NCBI GenBank assembly: GCA_002099365.1
Contig: MSED01000004.1
Span: forward strand, 558,001-622,000
Direction of reading: 5' to 3'
Origin: Phialophora verrucosa
Taxonomy: Eukaryota > Ascomycota > Eurotiomycetes > Chaetothyriales > Herpotrichiellaceae
DNA: 64,000 nt
The notes under the pieces were generated by a model that saw only the letters and a program-made list of their open reading frames with translations, had not been told where the DNA came from and did no database searches. Made by a program: the position numbers and the translations under genes. Positions 1 through 11,113 of the stretch are shown here, piece after piece (the first letter of the stretch is position 1; each line of letters begins with the position of its first letter).

Positions 1-155
1 CAAGCCACAGTCGGCAGAGCAGTGCCGTGCGACGCGACGCACTGTACCAATGGAGGTCCTCAGCATGTGTGAATATACATCTACACGGAGTCTCCCTCCC
101 TGGCCATCTGGTCCTCCTGCTCTGCTACGCTCCGCGAAAGCCAGTCTCGATCAGC

Positions 156-3100
156 ATGCCGACCATTAGACAGACGAATGGCACCGCCAGCCCCAATGGC
201 CAGCCTGTGTCAATCGGCAAGTTGCAGGATGAGCTGCTTCAACTCAATCTCGAGATGAAGAATCTGAAGTATGACGACAAGTATGCCAAATATCATGGCG
301 ACAAGCTTATCGGCGTAAGTTGGGCTGCTGTCTTCAGCTACTGCGCCGACTGATCAGACTACAGGACAAAGTTGCCCCCAAAGGATTCATGGCGAACTGG
401 GAGAATTCGGCAGATGATTTTCGTCGCATCCTCAGCTTCAAGAATGTGCCGGCAATTGGGAAAGTGGTGGGCAAGCTTCTTGCTGGCCACGGCCTCGACG
501 TGAGTAGCTAGCTCGTCACTCTTTATCCCCAACGCTTTGTCCGGGGTGTTGATGCTCGTGGACTAGATGAAAGCCGGAGCGTCACTGGTTGGAGCCCTGT
601 CCGACGACAGCAACAGACGCAGAGCCCTCATTGAGAGCCAAGTCAAAGCGAAATACGACAAAATGCTTCACCCTCCTCTGACATACCTCGGGGATGCCTT
701 CCAGTATCGCCAAGCAGACGGCAAGTTTAACAGCGTCCTCAATCCTCATCTTGGTCAAGCTGGCGCTCCCTACGCCAAAACGGTCCCGTCGAAGACTCAT
801 CCATTGGGGGCACTTCCTGACCCCGGCGATCTCTTTGACCGCCTAATGGCCAGGCAAGAAGGTGGCCGAAACAGTCAGTCGGGGCTCTCGGCGATGCTAA
901 TCTATCATGCCACCATTATCATTCACGATATCTTTCGGACCAACGACAACGACAAGAATATCTCGGATAGCTCGTCCTACCTCGACCTATCGCCGCTGTA
1001 TGGCTACACGATGGAGATGCAGAAAAAGGTCCGAGACGACAGATACAAGCTCGGCCTACTGAAGCCAGACACATTCGCCGAGGACAGACTCTTACGGCAG
1101 CCGCCAGGCGTGTGCATTTATCTGGTCATGTACAACCGGTACCACAACTATGCGGCAACTCAGCTTCGAAGAATCAACGAGAACGGACGGTTCAGCGTGC
1201 CCGACAAATACCAGGGAACAAAGCTCGAAGCAGTGGCAAGACGGTTCTCTGGTCAGCTTAGAGACGAGGGACTTGACAAGGATTGTCAGGCATACAACAA
1301 AGCTTGGAAAGACTATCAAGCCAAGGCGCCCCCGTTTGGTGCCGACGTGGTCAAATTGGCCACGGAATTGCAGCAGCTCGACCATGACACCAAGCTCGAT
1401 CCGGTCGCCAGGGAGGAGAAAAAGAAGGCTGCACGAGAAAAGGCGAAGAAGCGAGATTCTGAGGCCTTGAAGGAGTTCCAGAGCTCGAAGGAGGCCGCCG
1501 AACTGGAAAAGTGTGCCAAAGCGCTAGAAGGCCACGTCAATCGCGCGAAGGACACCCTCAAACAGGAGGCTTTTCAAAATTTCGAGGAAGACCGTCTCAA
1601 ATTCGAAGCTGGATACGACGCGGCCTGGGATAAGCTCGACGATGATCTGTTCAACACCGCGCGCCTCATCACCTGTGGCTTGTACATCCAGATCTCCATC
1701 CACGACTACCTGCGGGCTTTAATGGGATTCCATCAGTACGACACTAACTTCACGTTGGATCCTCGCATCGACATCGACCACAAGAACGTTTCGCGCGGCA
1801 TCGGAAACCAAGTCACGGTCGAGTTTAACCTGTTGTACCGTTTTCACTGCGCCATCACTCAGAAGGACGAGGCCTACACAGAGGCCTTCCTGCATGACAA
1901 GCTGCACTTTGACGACCCAAAGAACATCCCGCTGGACCAGTTCATCAGCACAATGGCGGCCGCCACAGGCTACTCGAAAGCATACAAAGTCGAGCCCTGG
2001 GAGATCACGTTCGGCCTTGATCATAAAGATAAACCCGAGCTCAACTTCCAGCGTAATCCCGTCACTGGACTATTCGACGATCAGCAAATGATTGGTGCTC
2101 TGACTTCTGCAATGGACGACCCGATCTCCAACTTCGGACCTCGAAACATTCCTCAGTGCTTGAAGCCGGTGGAAATCATGGGAATCATGCAAGCCCGCAA
2201 GTGGGAGGTTGGCACGCTCAACGATTTCCGAGATTTCTTCGGCATGCCGAGACATGAGACCTTCGAAAGCGTCACCGGCAACATCGAGATTCAGAATGCC
2301 CTGCGAGATCTTTACGATCACCCGGACAAGATTGAACTCTATCCCGGCATCTTCTGTGAGTCGGACGAGAATATGGGTCTCGATCCCGGACCCAGCGACG
2401 TCGACTCGGCTCTGTGGGCTGCCATCTTCTCCGACGCCATCACCCTTGTACGCTCGGATCGCTTTTACACGGTGGACTGGAACACCAATTCTCTCACGTC
2501 CTGGGGCATGAAGGAGGTTACGGAGGACAACGACGTCTGCAAGAGCTCGGTCTTCCATCGCCTCCTTCAGCGAGCATTCCCGGGCTGGTTTCCGTACGAC
2601 TCGGTCCGGTTCTTCCACCCATTCTACACCGCACAGCAGAACGCACTGTTTGCTCAACAGCAGGGATACGCCTCCGAGTTCAGGTTCAAACCCGAGGGCG
2701 TTGACGAAGTATCCGGGACACCCCTCTTTGATGTGGCAGGGTCAATGCCTCAGAAACCATGGAAGCCAGTGTACTTGGCCGACGTCGACCGGATCTCGAT
2801 TGTCATGAAAGACGAAACCGGCGACTTCATGCACCCTGCACTGAGAGATCTGGCCAATTTCCCACCCGAGATCCAAGAGGTCTTGAAATTGAGGAAATCC
2901 AAAGGCACGAAGAAGACGAATCCAGCTGACCGTGTGCGCGAAGACACAACAGCCATCATGGATTACTTTACCGACATTATGCACTATATCGTCAAACGAG
3001 AGTCGATCACGATGAACAGTGCGACGTATCAACTTGACGCCACCAGAGAGTAAGTAATGCGTGGCGACCCTGCTCTCGAACCTACTAACGGATGAAACAG

Positions 3101-4673
3101 TTTTGCTATCCCTGTCACTACCAGATACGTTGCGGATTTCTTAGGCTTTGGGCACCTGATCCGCAATGAGAAGAACCCTAAAGGAGCTCATTCGGAGAAC
3201 GAGATCTACCAGCATATCACGAATTGTCATGTTTTCCTGTCGTACAACGCTGATGAGACAAAGCTGCTAAAGCGACGCAAGGCATTCCGGTCGTCGATGC
3301 GGTTCCTATACAACCTGACTTTAAACGGCAACATCTACGAAGCAAGTAGGTGGAAAGTGTCGCAGGCCTTGTTTGGAAGGAAGACGGGCAACCCGATGAT
3401 CAAGCTCGGTTTCGAGGTCGCCCAGCATGTGCTTCAGCACGAGAACAGCGCCGCCAGGGCCGCCGCAGTCCTGGTGTTCGTCGGACTGCACACTGCTTAC
3501 AACTCCGTGCTTGCTGTGAGTGAGCTCTACACAGGCCGTACTTCAGATCTTACTGACTCTTGATCCTAACTAGTTCACATCGGTCCTCAACACCTTCGTG
3601 AAGGAGCTGTATAAACATGCCAATTCAGACGACGTTGCCTCTTCAACCGGACCCACGTGGCTGGAGGTGCAGAGACTCGCCTTCAACGATGATGCCGACA
3701 GCTTCCAGAAGCTGACGAAACTTGTACTGGATGCTGAGCGGACCAGTATTCGGCTCCCCATCATCCGGACTGCCTTGAAAGATCGTGACTTCGGCACGTG
3801 GAAGGTGAAGAAGGGTGACACAATCATCTTGGATATTGTATGTTTTTTCGCGTCTTTCCCCGCCATTCGCGCGACAACATTGAGTCACTGACCTGTTTGA
3901 TTTTTTGCGCACAGTATCGGGCGAATGTCGAGGCGATGGAAGCGGCCAGAGCAGCAGGCAAGCCGCTGAACGACTCTGACTTCTTGAACCACAAGTCCAG
4001 CGTCACCGAGCAATTCGCAGACTACGACCCGAAGCACCTCGCCGCGATGAGCGTCACGGCGATGATCAAGACGGTCGCGCAGATGAAGAACGCCCGCCGG
4101 GGTCACGACGCCCAAGGGCATGTGAAGAAAGTCAACCTCGACTCCTCGGCCGAGGGGTACTCGAACTTCATGGCCCCGATGCGGATCACGAGGATCTCGA
4201 GCCAAGTCAAGACGATCAAGGAGAACACCGACGCCATCTACACCGACGACATCCTCCGCCCGGCCACGGACACGTACCTCACGGCCGAGTGGGATGAGTT
4301 CGTCCCTTTCCCGAACACATGGAAGATCCGCTTCGACGGCTTCGGCAAGTCAGATTACAGTGGCAGCGGCAGCGGTGCCAAGGGCAATGACAAGGACAAG
4401 GACAAGAAGAAGCACCCGTTCGGGCTCCTCCGACAGGCCAAGATCGATGCCGACGCTCTGGCGGCCCCGCCCTTTTACCAACCCCAGGGGGCAAGCCATT
4501 TCGGGGGTTCGTTCGCTGATGTTGCGTGCGTATGTACCGCCCCGGGCAAGGGGTGTCAATGTAAACAGATGGGGAAGACGAAGGATGCAGAGAAGGATGG
4601 GGCTGTGGAGGCCAAGAAGTTGCCAGCAGAGCTTGAGGCGTCCATCTCGACTGGATGTGGTGTTGGTAAGTGA
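156..4673 (+). CDS. Ppo-type fatty-acid dioxygenase with degenerate P450 domain
   Basis: Exons by splice motif and frame: 156-314, 365-499, 567-3049, 3101-3515, 3574-3837, 3915-4673, giving 1404 aa. Start is the ATG at 156, because the upstream in-frame codons only begin with GTG. The N-terminal animal-peroxidase-like domain has the distal-His segment IIIHDIF (His about 218), DLSPLYG, and the catalytic Tyr plus proximal His in LLYRFH (about 522 and 525). Family members make oxylipins (psi factors) by dioxygenating linoleate/oleate; the C-terminal P450 half isomerises the hydroperoxide. Here the segment expected to hold the heme-thiolate Cys reads DYDPKHLAAM (about residues 1188-1197), with no Cys, so hydroperoxide isomerase or allene-oxide-synthase activity is unlikely. 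The protein is longer than the usual 1,050-1,200 aa because of a charged insertion at about residues 310-453 and a Gly/Ser/Lys- and Cys-rich tail. A 10R-DOX-like (PpoC-like) activity is the best guess; regiospecificity is unknown. Confidence 0.9.
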
Positions 4674-4885
4674 TTATCAGGTAGGTGGGTAGACACATAC
4701 GCGAAGCAGATATGCAAGAGTTGGTACGAGATTCTACGAGGAATGGGAGAGTCCCAATCATTTAAATCTATCGTTTGTTGACCAAGACGTACTGTACGTA
4801 CCGATATTGGTGTTACATATGTAAACCGTCGAAGCCACTTCTCGCGTCACGACTTGGCATCCGCTCCCTCGTACCATTCGTTTAA

Positions 4886-5543
4886 TCAATCTTGACGTGC
4901 CGTCGCCCCCTTGACGCTCTCGATGCCCTTACTCGCATCCTCGTGGATCCCATCCGTCAAGTCCGTGTTCTTGGTGGCACTAGATGCCCCGGCATCAAAG
5001 GTGCTTGCCTGCCGACTCTCCGTGCTAGTATGACCACCGCCAAACACACCGCTCACTTTATCCCTGACGGTGTCGAGTAAACCGCCGCCACCGCCGCCGC
5101 CAGACTGGCTTGCTGCGCTCTGTGCCGTACCCTTCAGGTCTTGGAGATGTTGGCTTGCGGAGTTGCCTGCGCTCTGTGCCCCCTGGCGAGCATCCTCGTA
5201 CAGCTCTTGTGCCTTGGTCTCTGCCGTGCCAGTCACCGAGCTGCCGTGCTTGGCGTCGTAGCCGAGCGCGGACTGGCCTCCCGTCGAGCCGGCAACTCTG
5301 TCGAGCAGGCCGCCTTGGAGGTTGCCGCCTAGGACGGAGCCTTGCTGTTTGGATTTGATGTCGCTGCTTGCGTCTTCGTAGATACCTTCGGTTTGATCTG
5401 TGTTCTTCGTGGCGCTGGTGAGAGTTAGCCAGTGTGGCACGCGAGAGAGGGGGAAAGAGGTGGAATGGCCAGATAGATGCTTACGATGAGGCGCCCGCGT
5501 CGGTTGTGTTTTTGGAAGTGAAGCCGGGATTGAGGCCGGACAT
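4886..5543 (-). CDS. Small hydrophilic LEA-like repeat protein
   Basis: Two exons, 5543-5485 and 5414-4886, with an intron at 5484-5415 (GTAAGC...CAG, CTAAC branch motif), give 195 aa. The splice is supported because it creates the sequence DAGASSATKNTD near the N-terminus, and the same sequence recurs near the C-terminus in the same frame. No signal peptide or membrane segment is visible. Composition is Ala/Gly/Ser/Thr/Gln-rich with amphipathic stretches such as QHLQDLKGTAQSAASQ and an eight-Gly run, so it resembles fungal LEA-like or stress-induced hydrophilins. The duplicated N- and C-terminal module (SATKNTD...GI.EDAS) is its main internal structure. Function is unknown; a desiccation or stress-protective role is inferred from composition only. 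It converges on the Ppo gene with about 210 bp between the stops. Confidence 0.72.
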
Positions 5544-8430
5544 GGTGGAAGCAAGCGAGGATTGTTGCTTTTCTGCGGCGATTGCTTGTCTTGCTCTCGG
5601 TCAGTTGTTCTCGATGGCGTGAGGATCGTAAGCTCCGTCAACGTTCAGCTCCTCTTCTAATCAAGGCTGTGGTTAAGGTCTAGGACAGGCACAGTCTTGT
5701 GTTCAACCAGAGCAGTGACCAGGCACGGACGAGTTTATGACGGCATTATTGTGGGCATCGAGTCTGATGTCACTGATACATCACATCATCGTCGCGGCAC
5801 GATTCGCGAACTTCGGAATATCTTTCCAGAGCGGCCATCCTCGCGTTTTGTGACTGAACATCGTTGTGAGGATACAAAGAGGTGCTTTCAGTATCCCTTG
5901 CTGCTGTTTACACCGTATTCGATGGAAGCCGACTCTAGTGCGCTTCTCTCTGCCTGTATCTTGACGGCTGGCTGCTCCTTCCGAGTTCTGCAGGTGCTTG
6001 AGTGACTGGAGCTAAAATTCTAGGCGCTCGTAGAGGCCGGGGTCTGATTGGCGGAAGAGTGCGGCTATTCAAAGCTTGCACCTTGCGCAATTAAGCTCCG
6101 CCACGATCGTCCATCGTCTGTTCTGTAGTCTGCAACGAGAGTTCGAGCATAGACCACGGAAGTCCGTCCAGGCCTTCACCGTTGGCACGCGACCATGCAG
6201 GCGAAAACAACATCGTGTCCAGGATTTCTTCTCCCTCAGCGGGGGCCCTTTCGATTCAGCCAACACCTTTATCAGTGTCGTCGTCCCCTCCACGCAGTCA
6301 CCAAAGGCCCTGGCAGGATTCCACCACATTGATTCAGCCCCTGGCAGTAAAACACACCTTACAGGCTCTTTGGAGACACCGTGTATCGAACGGAAGGAGA
6401 CCTTGGATCACAGCCCGCTCCGCAGGACATCATCCTAAGGCACATCTGCTGCCGCGGTGTCCGAGTATGACCCTTCAGCTACCTGACTGTCATCATCGGG
6501 ACAGACCTGAGTTTTGGCGATGAAGTGGCGTCGGATTGCTTCCTGCCACAGTTCTGGATAATGACCCTGCGAAGAACTCATAAGCAGGTTACCTTCTGTC
6601 AGCCTGGACGCGAGCTTGATCTCGGCATTGTATACCACGGCGTGCGTGTGTCGGCAGCCAGGCATCAGGAGGCGGGCTCTACAGGTAGTCTCTAGGGCGG
6701 GCGAGAGGGACACTGGGACGGCCAGCAGATTGCCATCGTCGCGGGGCAAAAGATGATGCTCGAGGAGGAAATAGCCTGGTACAGCTCCGACGCCGTGTCT
6801 CCGATGCCACAAAGCCAGAGCTTCTCGCTGAGATAGATTCCGCAGACGGCACGGTGGTCGGAGACGTGTGCGGAGCTTATCGACGACGAGTACACCGTGT
6901 TGCAGCTGGTGTTAAGACGGAAGAGGGTGATGGATTGCCAGTCCGGAGTGGGACTGGGGCTGGTACTAATACCGCAGATTGATGGTAATGAATACGAGAC
7001 TCGCAAGAAGCTGGTCCGACTCAGCGGGCCATGCTTACCTGTCTGATTGCTCAGAAATGCAGGGCCAGGTTTGCGTATTAAAAGCATACACCTGGGCGAC
7101 ATGCAAATGCCGAACGAGCAGCCACGTGGGATATCACCACACAGTCACGACGCACACGGCATTCCCTCTTGTTGAGGACGGCGGTCCTCGGAAATCATCA
7201 GTGTGACCTAATTACCTAATGTGCGGCAATGAGTGTCTTGTCCTGGAGGAGCCAAACCAGGCACGCAGGCGCCCAGCCCAAACCGTGTCTCCATCAAGCT
7301 TCCAGAACCGTCGTGGACACTAATACATGAATTTGATCTGCAGTGGGTAAGATAGGAAGCCTACATGTTTTGGTATGATTGATGGCTACTCCGATCAATA
7401 TGCAGTAACACTCTGCCAGGCCTGGTAATTATGGTCAGGGTGCCCGGCAAGAACCCTTCCTAGCATGCGTCTTGGCAACATGCACGCCTACCTGTCTATC
7501 CAACCACCATTAGCGGCACTGAGATGCGGTTTGTCAGCCATCGACAGCCATGCATGTCCACTCCGTAGCCCGTGTGGCTGGGTCCAAGAGACAGCGGAAA
7601 GACGAGGGGGGAAGACAAACAGGGAAAGTCGTGGTTTCCCTTTTCGGAACTTGCTGCATCGTCAACCAATAGTAGTTCGAGGGTGGACCGTCGAACGTGC
7701 AGGGAATACTTTCGCCAAGGGTTACGAAGCCATGCATGGATGGATGCTTCTGCACGCCCGCAATGTCGATGGATCTGTTGCCGCCGACCGAGGAGATGGG
7801 CGGGCCCTGAGCCAAGCGAGACTCAGAATTTAGTCTGTGTGCGATCCGATACGTGCGATGGATACATGTGCGATACGACAAGCTCCCGCACCGTGGTGAC
7901 TCGGTGTAACGAGCTTGTACGTTCTGTGATTGATTCATTCGTGTATCTAGTCTGGAGAGTACGCAGTACGGAATGTGAGAATGGGCTACATAACCAGCTA
8001 ACGCCTTGCGCCTTCCCTGCGTGGCCCGCACTTTTCGTATCACTTGAACTCCCCGTCGAACAGCGGCACTAGTCATTTGTCATGCATCTCCGTCCGGCTG
8101 GAAACCCCCTCTTCCACGTTACCGCATGCATGGTGCCTGGTCGTAGGCGCGGCATTGTGTTGTCCGAGGAGCTGTCCTTCAATTACTTAATGCGAGGAGA
8201 TGATCCACATATATAAAAAGGGGATCAGTCATGGAGGCGATCAGGCTGAAGTCCCCTGAAGCTTGTACAGGGTCTATCATTTCCGACAATCCATCAGCCC
8301 CATATTATCCCATTGATCAACACTTCAACCTTTCTAACAGGACAGTCTCCCGATCTACTCGCACTCACAGCTCCTACTGGGATCGACCAGTGAGCAGGAA
8401 TCAGTCACGACCGACGACCTCAGCCGAACA
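5544..8430. other. Intergenic, no supported gene
   Basis: About 2.9 kb holds only short overlapping frames on both strands, the longest about 180 codons at 8076-7534 on the minus strand. None shows a recognisable domain or a convincing chain of splice sites. The last 200 bp is probably the promoter and 5' leader of the downstream gene. Confidence 0.6.
8209..8218 (+). promoter_or_regulatory. TATA-like element
   Basis: The motif ATATATAAAAAGG lies about 215 bp upstream of the ATG at 8431 on the same strand. It is the only strong TATA-like string just ahead of that gene. Position fits a core promoter with a long leader; no transcription start is known. Confidence 0.4.
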
Positions 8431-10546
8431 ATGGAGTACATGTTCGTAATGTCGCCCAGCCCGGGGACCTCACGCTCCCAATCCCCCTCGCAATCCAAGA
8501 AGGATCACCAAAAAGTAGACTCGATGATCAAATCGCACGCCGCGCGCATGGCGATCCGGTGCCGGCTCAAAGATGCGGGCGCGGGCACGGCGATCGGAAC
8601 GGCGAGAATGCTGACACCAGAGAAGTATTCCGCCTCTGCCGAAGAGAAGCTCCGGGGCAATATGGATGTCGCTATTAGTACCGCGAGGGCGCCTGTCCGG
8701 CAGAAGCCCGCTCGAACGAAGGACGAGAGTGCGAAATGGCGAGTCTATCGCGCTGGAAGGACCAAAGCGATGCCGCGGAGCGAGAGAGCCAAGGCGACAG
8801 AAGGAGACGACCAGCAGACGCAGCAGGACGATGAAATTGCTGAGATTGACCGGACTCAATTCATCCCCCCGGCCTTGAGCATCATATCGCATCAATTTCC
8901 GAAACATCTGAGATCGAGCGTGCAGTTCTGTAAGTAATCCAGCATGCCTCATCCAGGCCAACTCGGCCCCGACTCAACCCAAGTGAACTCTCATTTTCAG
9001 TTCCTAGCGACAGTTTTCGTGAACGTGGATAGAAAAAATGATGCGCTGCCAACCCAAATTGAAACCCCCCGTCCTCCATCTCCGTCCCCGCCTCCGTCTC
9101 TGTTTTCACCCACTTACTCCATCCATCTGACGAGAATACCAGTACTCAAGACTTTCTGCCCAGCACTCCACTCGCCGCGGTACCTTGCCATGACGCCCCA
9201 CGACGCGACTCGCCGGCGCGCCATCTCGTCCTTCATTCTGCACAACGAGATCGCCTTCTTCGGGACGCTGTCGGTGGCGTCGGCGGTGCGCGACGTCCTC
9301 CTGTTCGGCGACTTCCCGCTCACGCGCCAGCGGGCCACGTGCGAGCGCATCATTGTGCATTTGTTGAGAGAGGCGCTGCAGAAGGACGATGTGCCGGCCG
9401 AGTTGTTGGTCTGGGCGATCTACACGCAAACGGCTTTACATGTGAGTTCATTGCGTGTGTTGTGCGGCGTCGAGTTTGACTTGCCGTTCACATGCGGCAA
9501 GGAGAGATGGTGCGAGTGGTGCGCCGTTTCGTTCTGCTTGGTTCGGATTGGATGTGATGTGATCTGCTCTTTTCGACTCTGCCCTCCTTTCCCCCTACTG
9601 CGCCCTGTATTGTGCTGACCTACGCTCCCGCAGTGGCTTAGACGCGAGTACACCGAAGCCGAATTCCACGCCAAAGCAATCCGCACGATCGCCAGCTCCA
9701 GTTGCAGCTCCAATGCCAGAGTCGGAGCATCGTCACCACCCTCGCCCCCCTCATCAGACAACGAAGCCTCAACGCCCTGGACTGTAGTTTCGTGAGTACT
9801 TACCTAGTCGTCCTGGTCCAAGACCCATTCCCATACATTGAGAATCTAGTTCTTGGAGCCCCATCTGACGGAACAGCAGGTACCAAGAGTACGACCACGC
9901 GCGTCTCGCAGTGCTGGAGATGGAACGCGCGGACCTCTCGATCTGGGGACCCATGCTGTACCCGAGCCATCCCTTCTCAGTGGAAACGTGCGCCAAGCTC
10001 GCGACTCTCCCGCCCGGATTGACGGCCCTGTGTCTGACAGGGAGCATCAGCCATCCTGTCATGAATGCCCTCGCGATGATCTCTGAAAACCTCCGATCCG
10101 CTCGTCTCATTTCCGACACCCTCGAGGACCGGGCGCGCGATTTCGACATGCGGAACAGAATCAACGCTGCCGTGTGTATCCGGTTGTTGCAGTCGTTTGC
10201 GCTGTCCCGGGCCGAGCAAGTCCTACTGCTCGGCGTGTCCGCCTACTGCTACTTCCGGGGCGGCGAGCCCGCGACGTGGCAGAACGCCGATGGTTTCATC
10301 CAGGTCGGTTGCCTCCGGCTCATGAGCCAGCCGATACCTGACATGGACCTGACGGCCATGCTCTGGGAAGGGATGGTCCTTCGTGCTGCATACGGGTATG
10401 ATACCCCGGCGCGGGAATATTCCGATGTCATGCTGCGGCAGGTCATGCGGTGCAGGCCTGAGCTTTTCGCCGAGCGCTATTGCGTTGCGGAGCGGTTCTT
10501 CTGGGATCGTGGACTGTCCGATATCCTGGAGCGTATACCCTTTTGA
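8431..10546 (+). CDS. Fungal transcription-factor-domain protein without zinc cluster
   Basis: Exons 8431-8929, 9008-9441, 9634-9791 and 9880-10546 give about 585 aa. ATGs at 8431, 8440 and 8449 are all possible starts. Joins preserve frame: exon 2 must start after the TAG at 9005-9007, because the nearer CAG at 8998-9000 leads to a stop. The N-terminus is basic and Ser-rich (SKKDHQKVDSMIKSHAARM), like the short basic leader of many Pezizomycotina proteins annotated as transcription factors that lack a Zn2Cys6 cluster. The rest matches the all-helical fungal-specific transcription factor region, for example FILHNEIAFFGTLSV, AVLEMERADL and MLWEGMVLRAAYG. DNA binding is not evident. The target is unknown; it lies next to the HET/NACHT block but nothing links them functionally. 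A second protein of similar type lies at 52487-54412. Confidence 0.75.
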
Positions 10547-10768
10547 TGGTTTGTCACGCAGGGAGTGTGACTTTGGTGGAATGAGACTCTCTGGGCGGAG
10601 AGACGTGAAAGCGTAGCTTCCAGATGAGGAGCATGTCGGAGAGATCCTTTGCGACCCCCGGGGTGGAACACGCTGAGTCGAAGTGTCAAAAGAGATGGCC
10701 CTCCCTAGACGTCAGACTCACTCAGATATTGAGGCAGTTAAACATCCCGGTCGTGAAGCCTCATCCAG

Positions 10769-11104
10769 TCAAGCCTGTATAGACATGGGCAGGGAGCAGT
10801 CAGCATGTCGGGTCCCTTGAGCGGTACCAGAGTGAGTCGGTGCCTCATCGGAGCCGGTGGATTTACAATGTCCAGCCACCGGTGCTGACGAGGACTTCAG
10901 AGCTGAGATCCCCGACACCTGTTCCAGGCCGCTCAACTGGGTTTCCGTGACCGTCACGTCGAAGTTGGAAGGAATGCTCAAGGCTTCGTTGATGCTGTGG
11001 ATGGAAGAGACCGGTGTGTTGATCTTATTTCCGCTGTAGAAAACATCTTGCTGACGTGCTCTCTCCATATGCAGCCATGCCTGGTTAAACCAAGATCTCC
11101 CCAA
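10769..11104 (-). pseudogene. Decayed HET-domain fragment
   Basis: The frame has about 111 codons. Its first third, GRSWFNQAWLHMERARQ followed by DVFYSGNKI, resembles the conserved end of the fungal heterokaryon-incompatibility (HET) domain, where a 'pWF.RaW..QE...a......G...i' pattern is typical. The QE pair is degraded to ME, there is no upstream HET domain because the NACHT gene ends 10 bp away, and the remainder is unrelated-looking Ser/Thr-rich sequence. I read it as a remnant of an incompatibility gene. A chance resemblance is possible because the matching stretch is only about 30 residues. Confidence 0.4.
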
Positions 11105-11113
11105 CTCACAGTG

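Noticed and set aside
6435..7102. Two overlapping minus-strand frames that read partly like protein
   Set aside because: They are in different frames with no usable splice pair, and no family motif is recognised; similar open frames occur by chance across the gaps.
8998..9007. CAG at 8998-9000 as acceptor for exon 2 of the transcription-factor gene
   Set aside because: It puts exon 2 in a frame that stops after about ten codons; the TAG seven bases later keeps the frame open.
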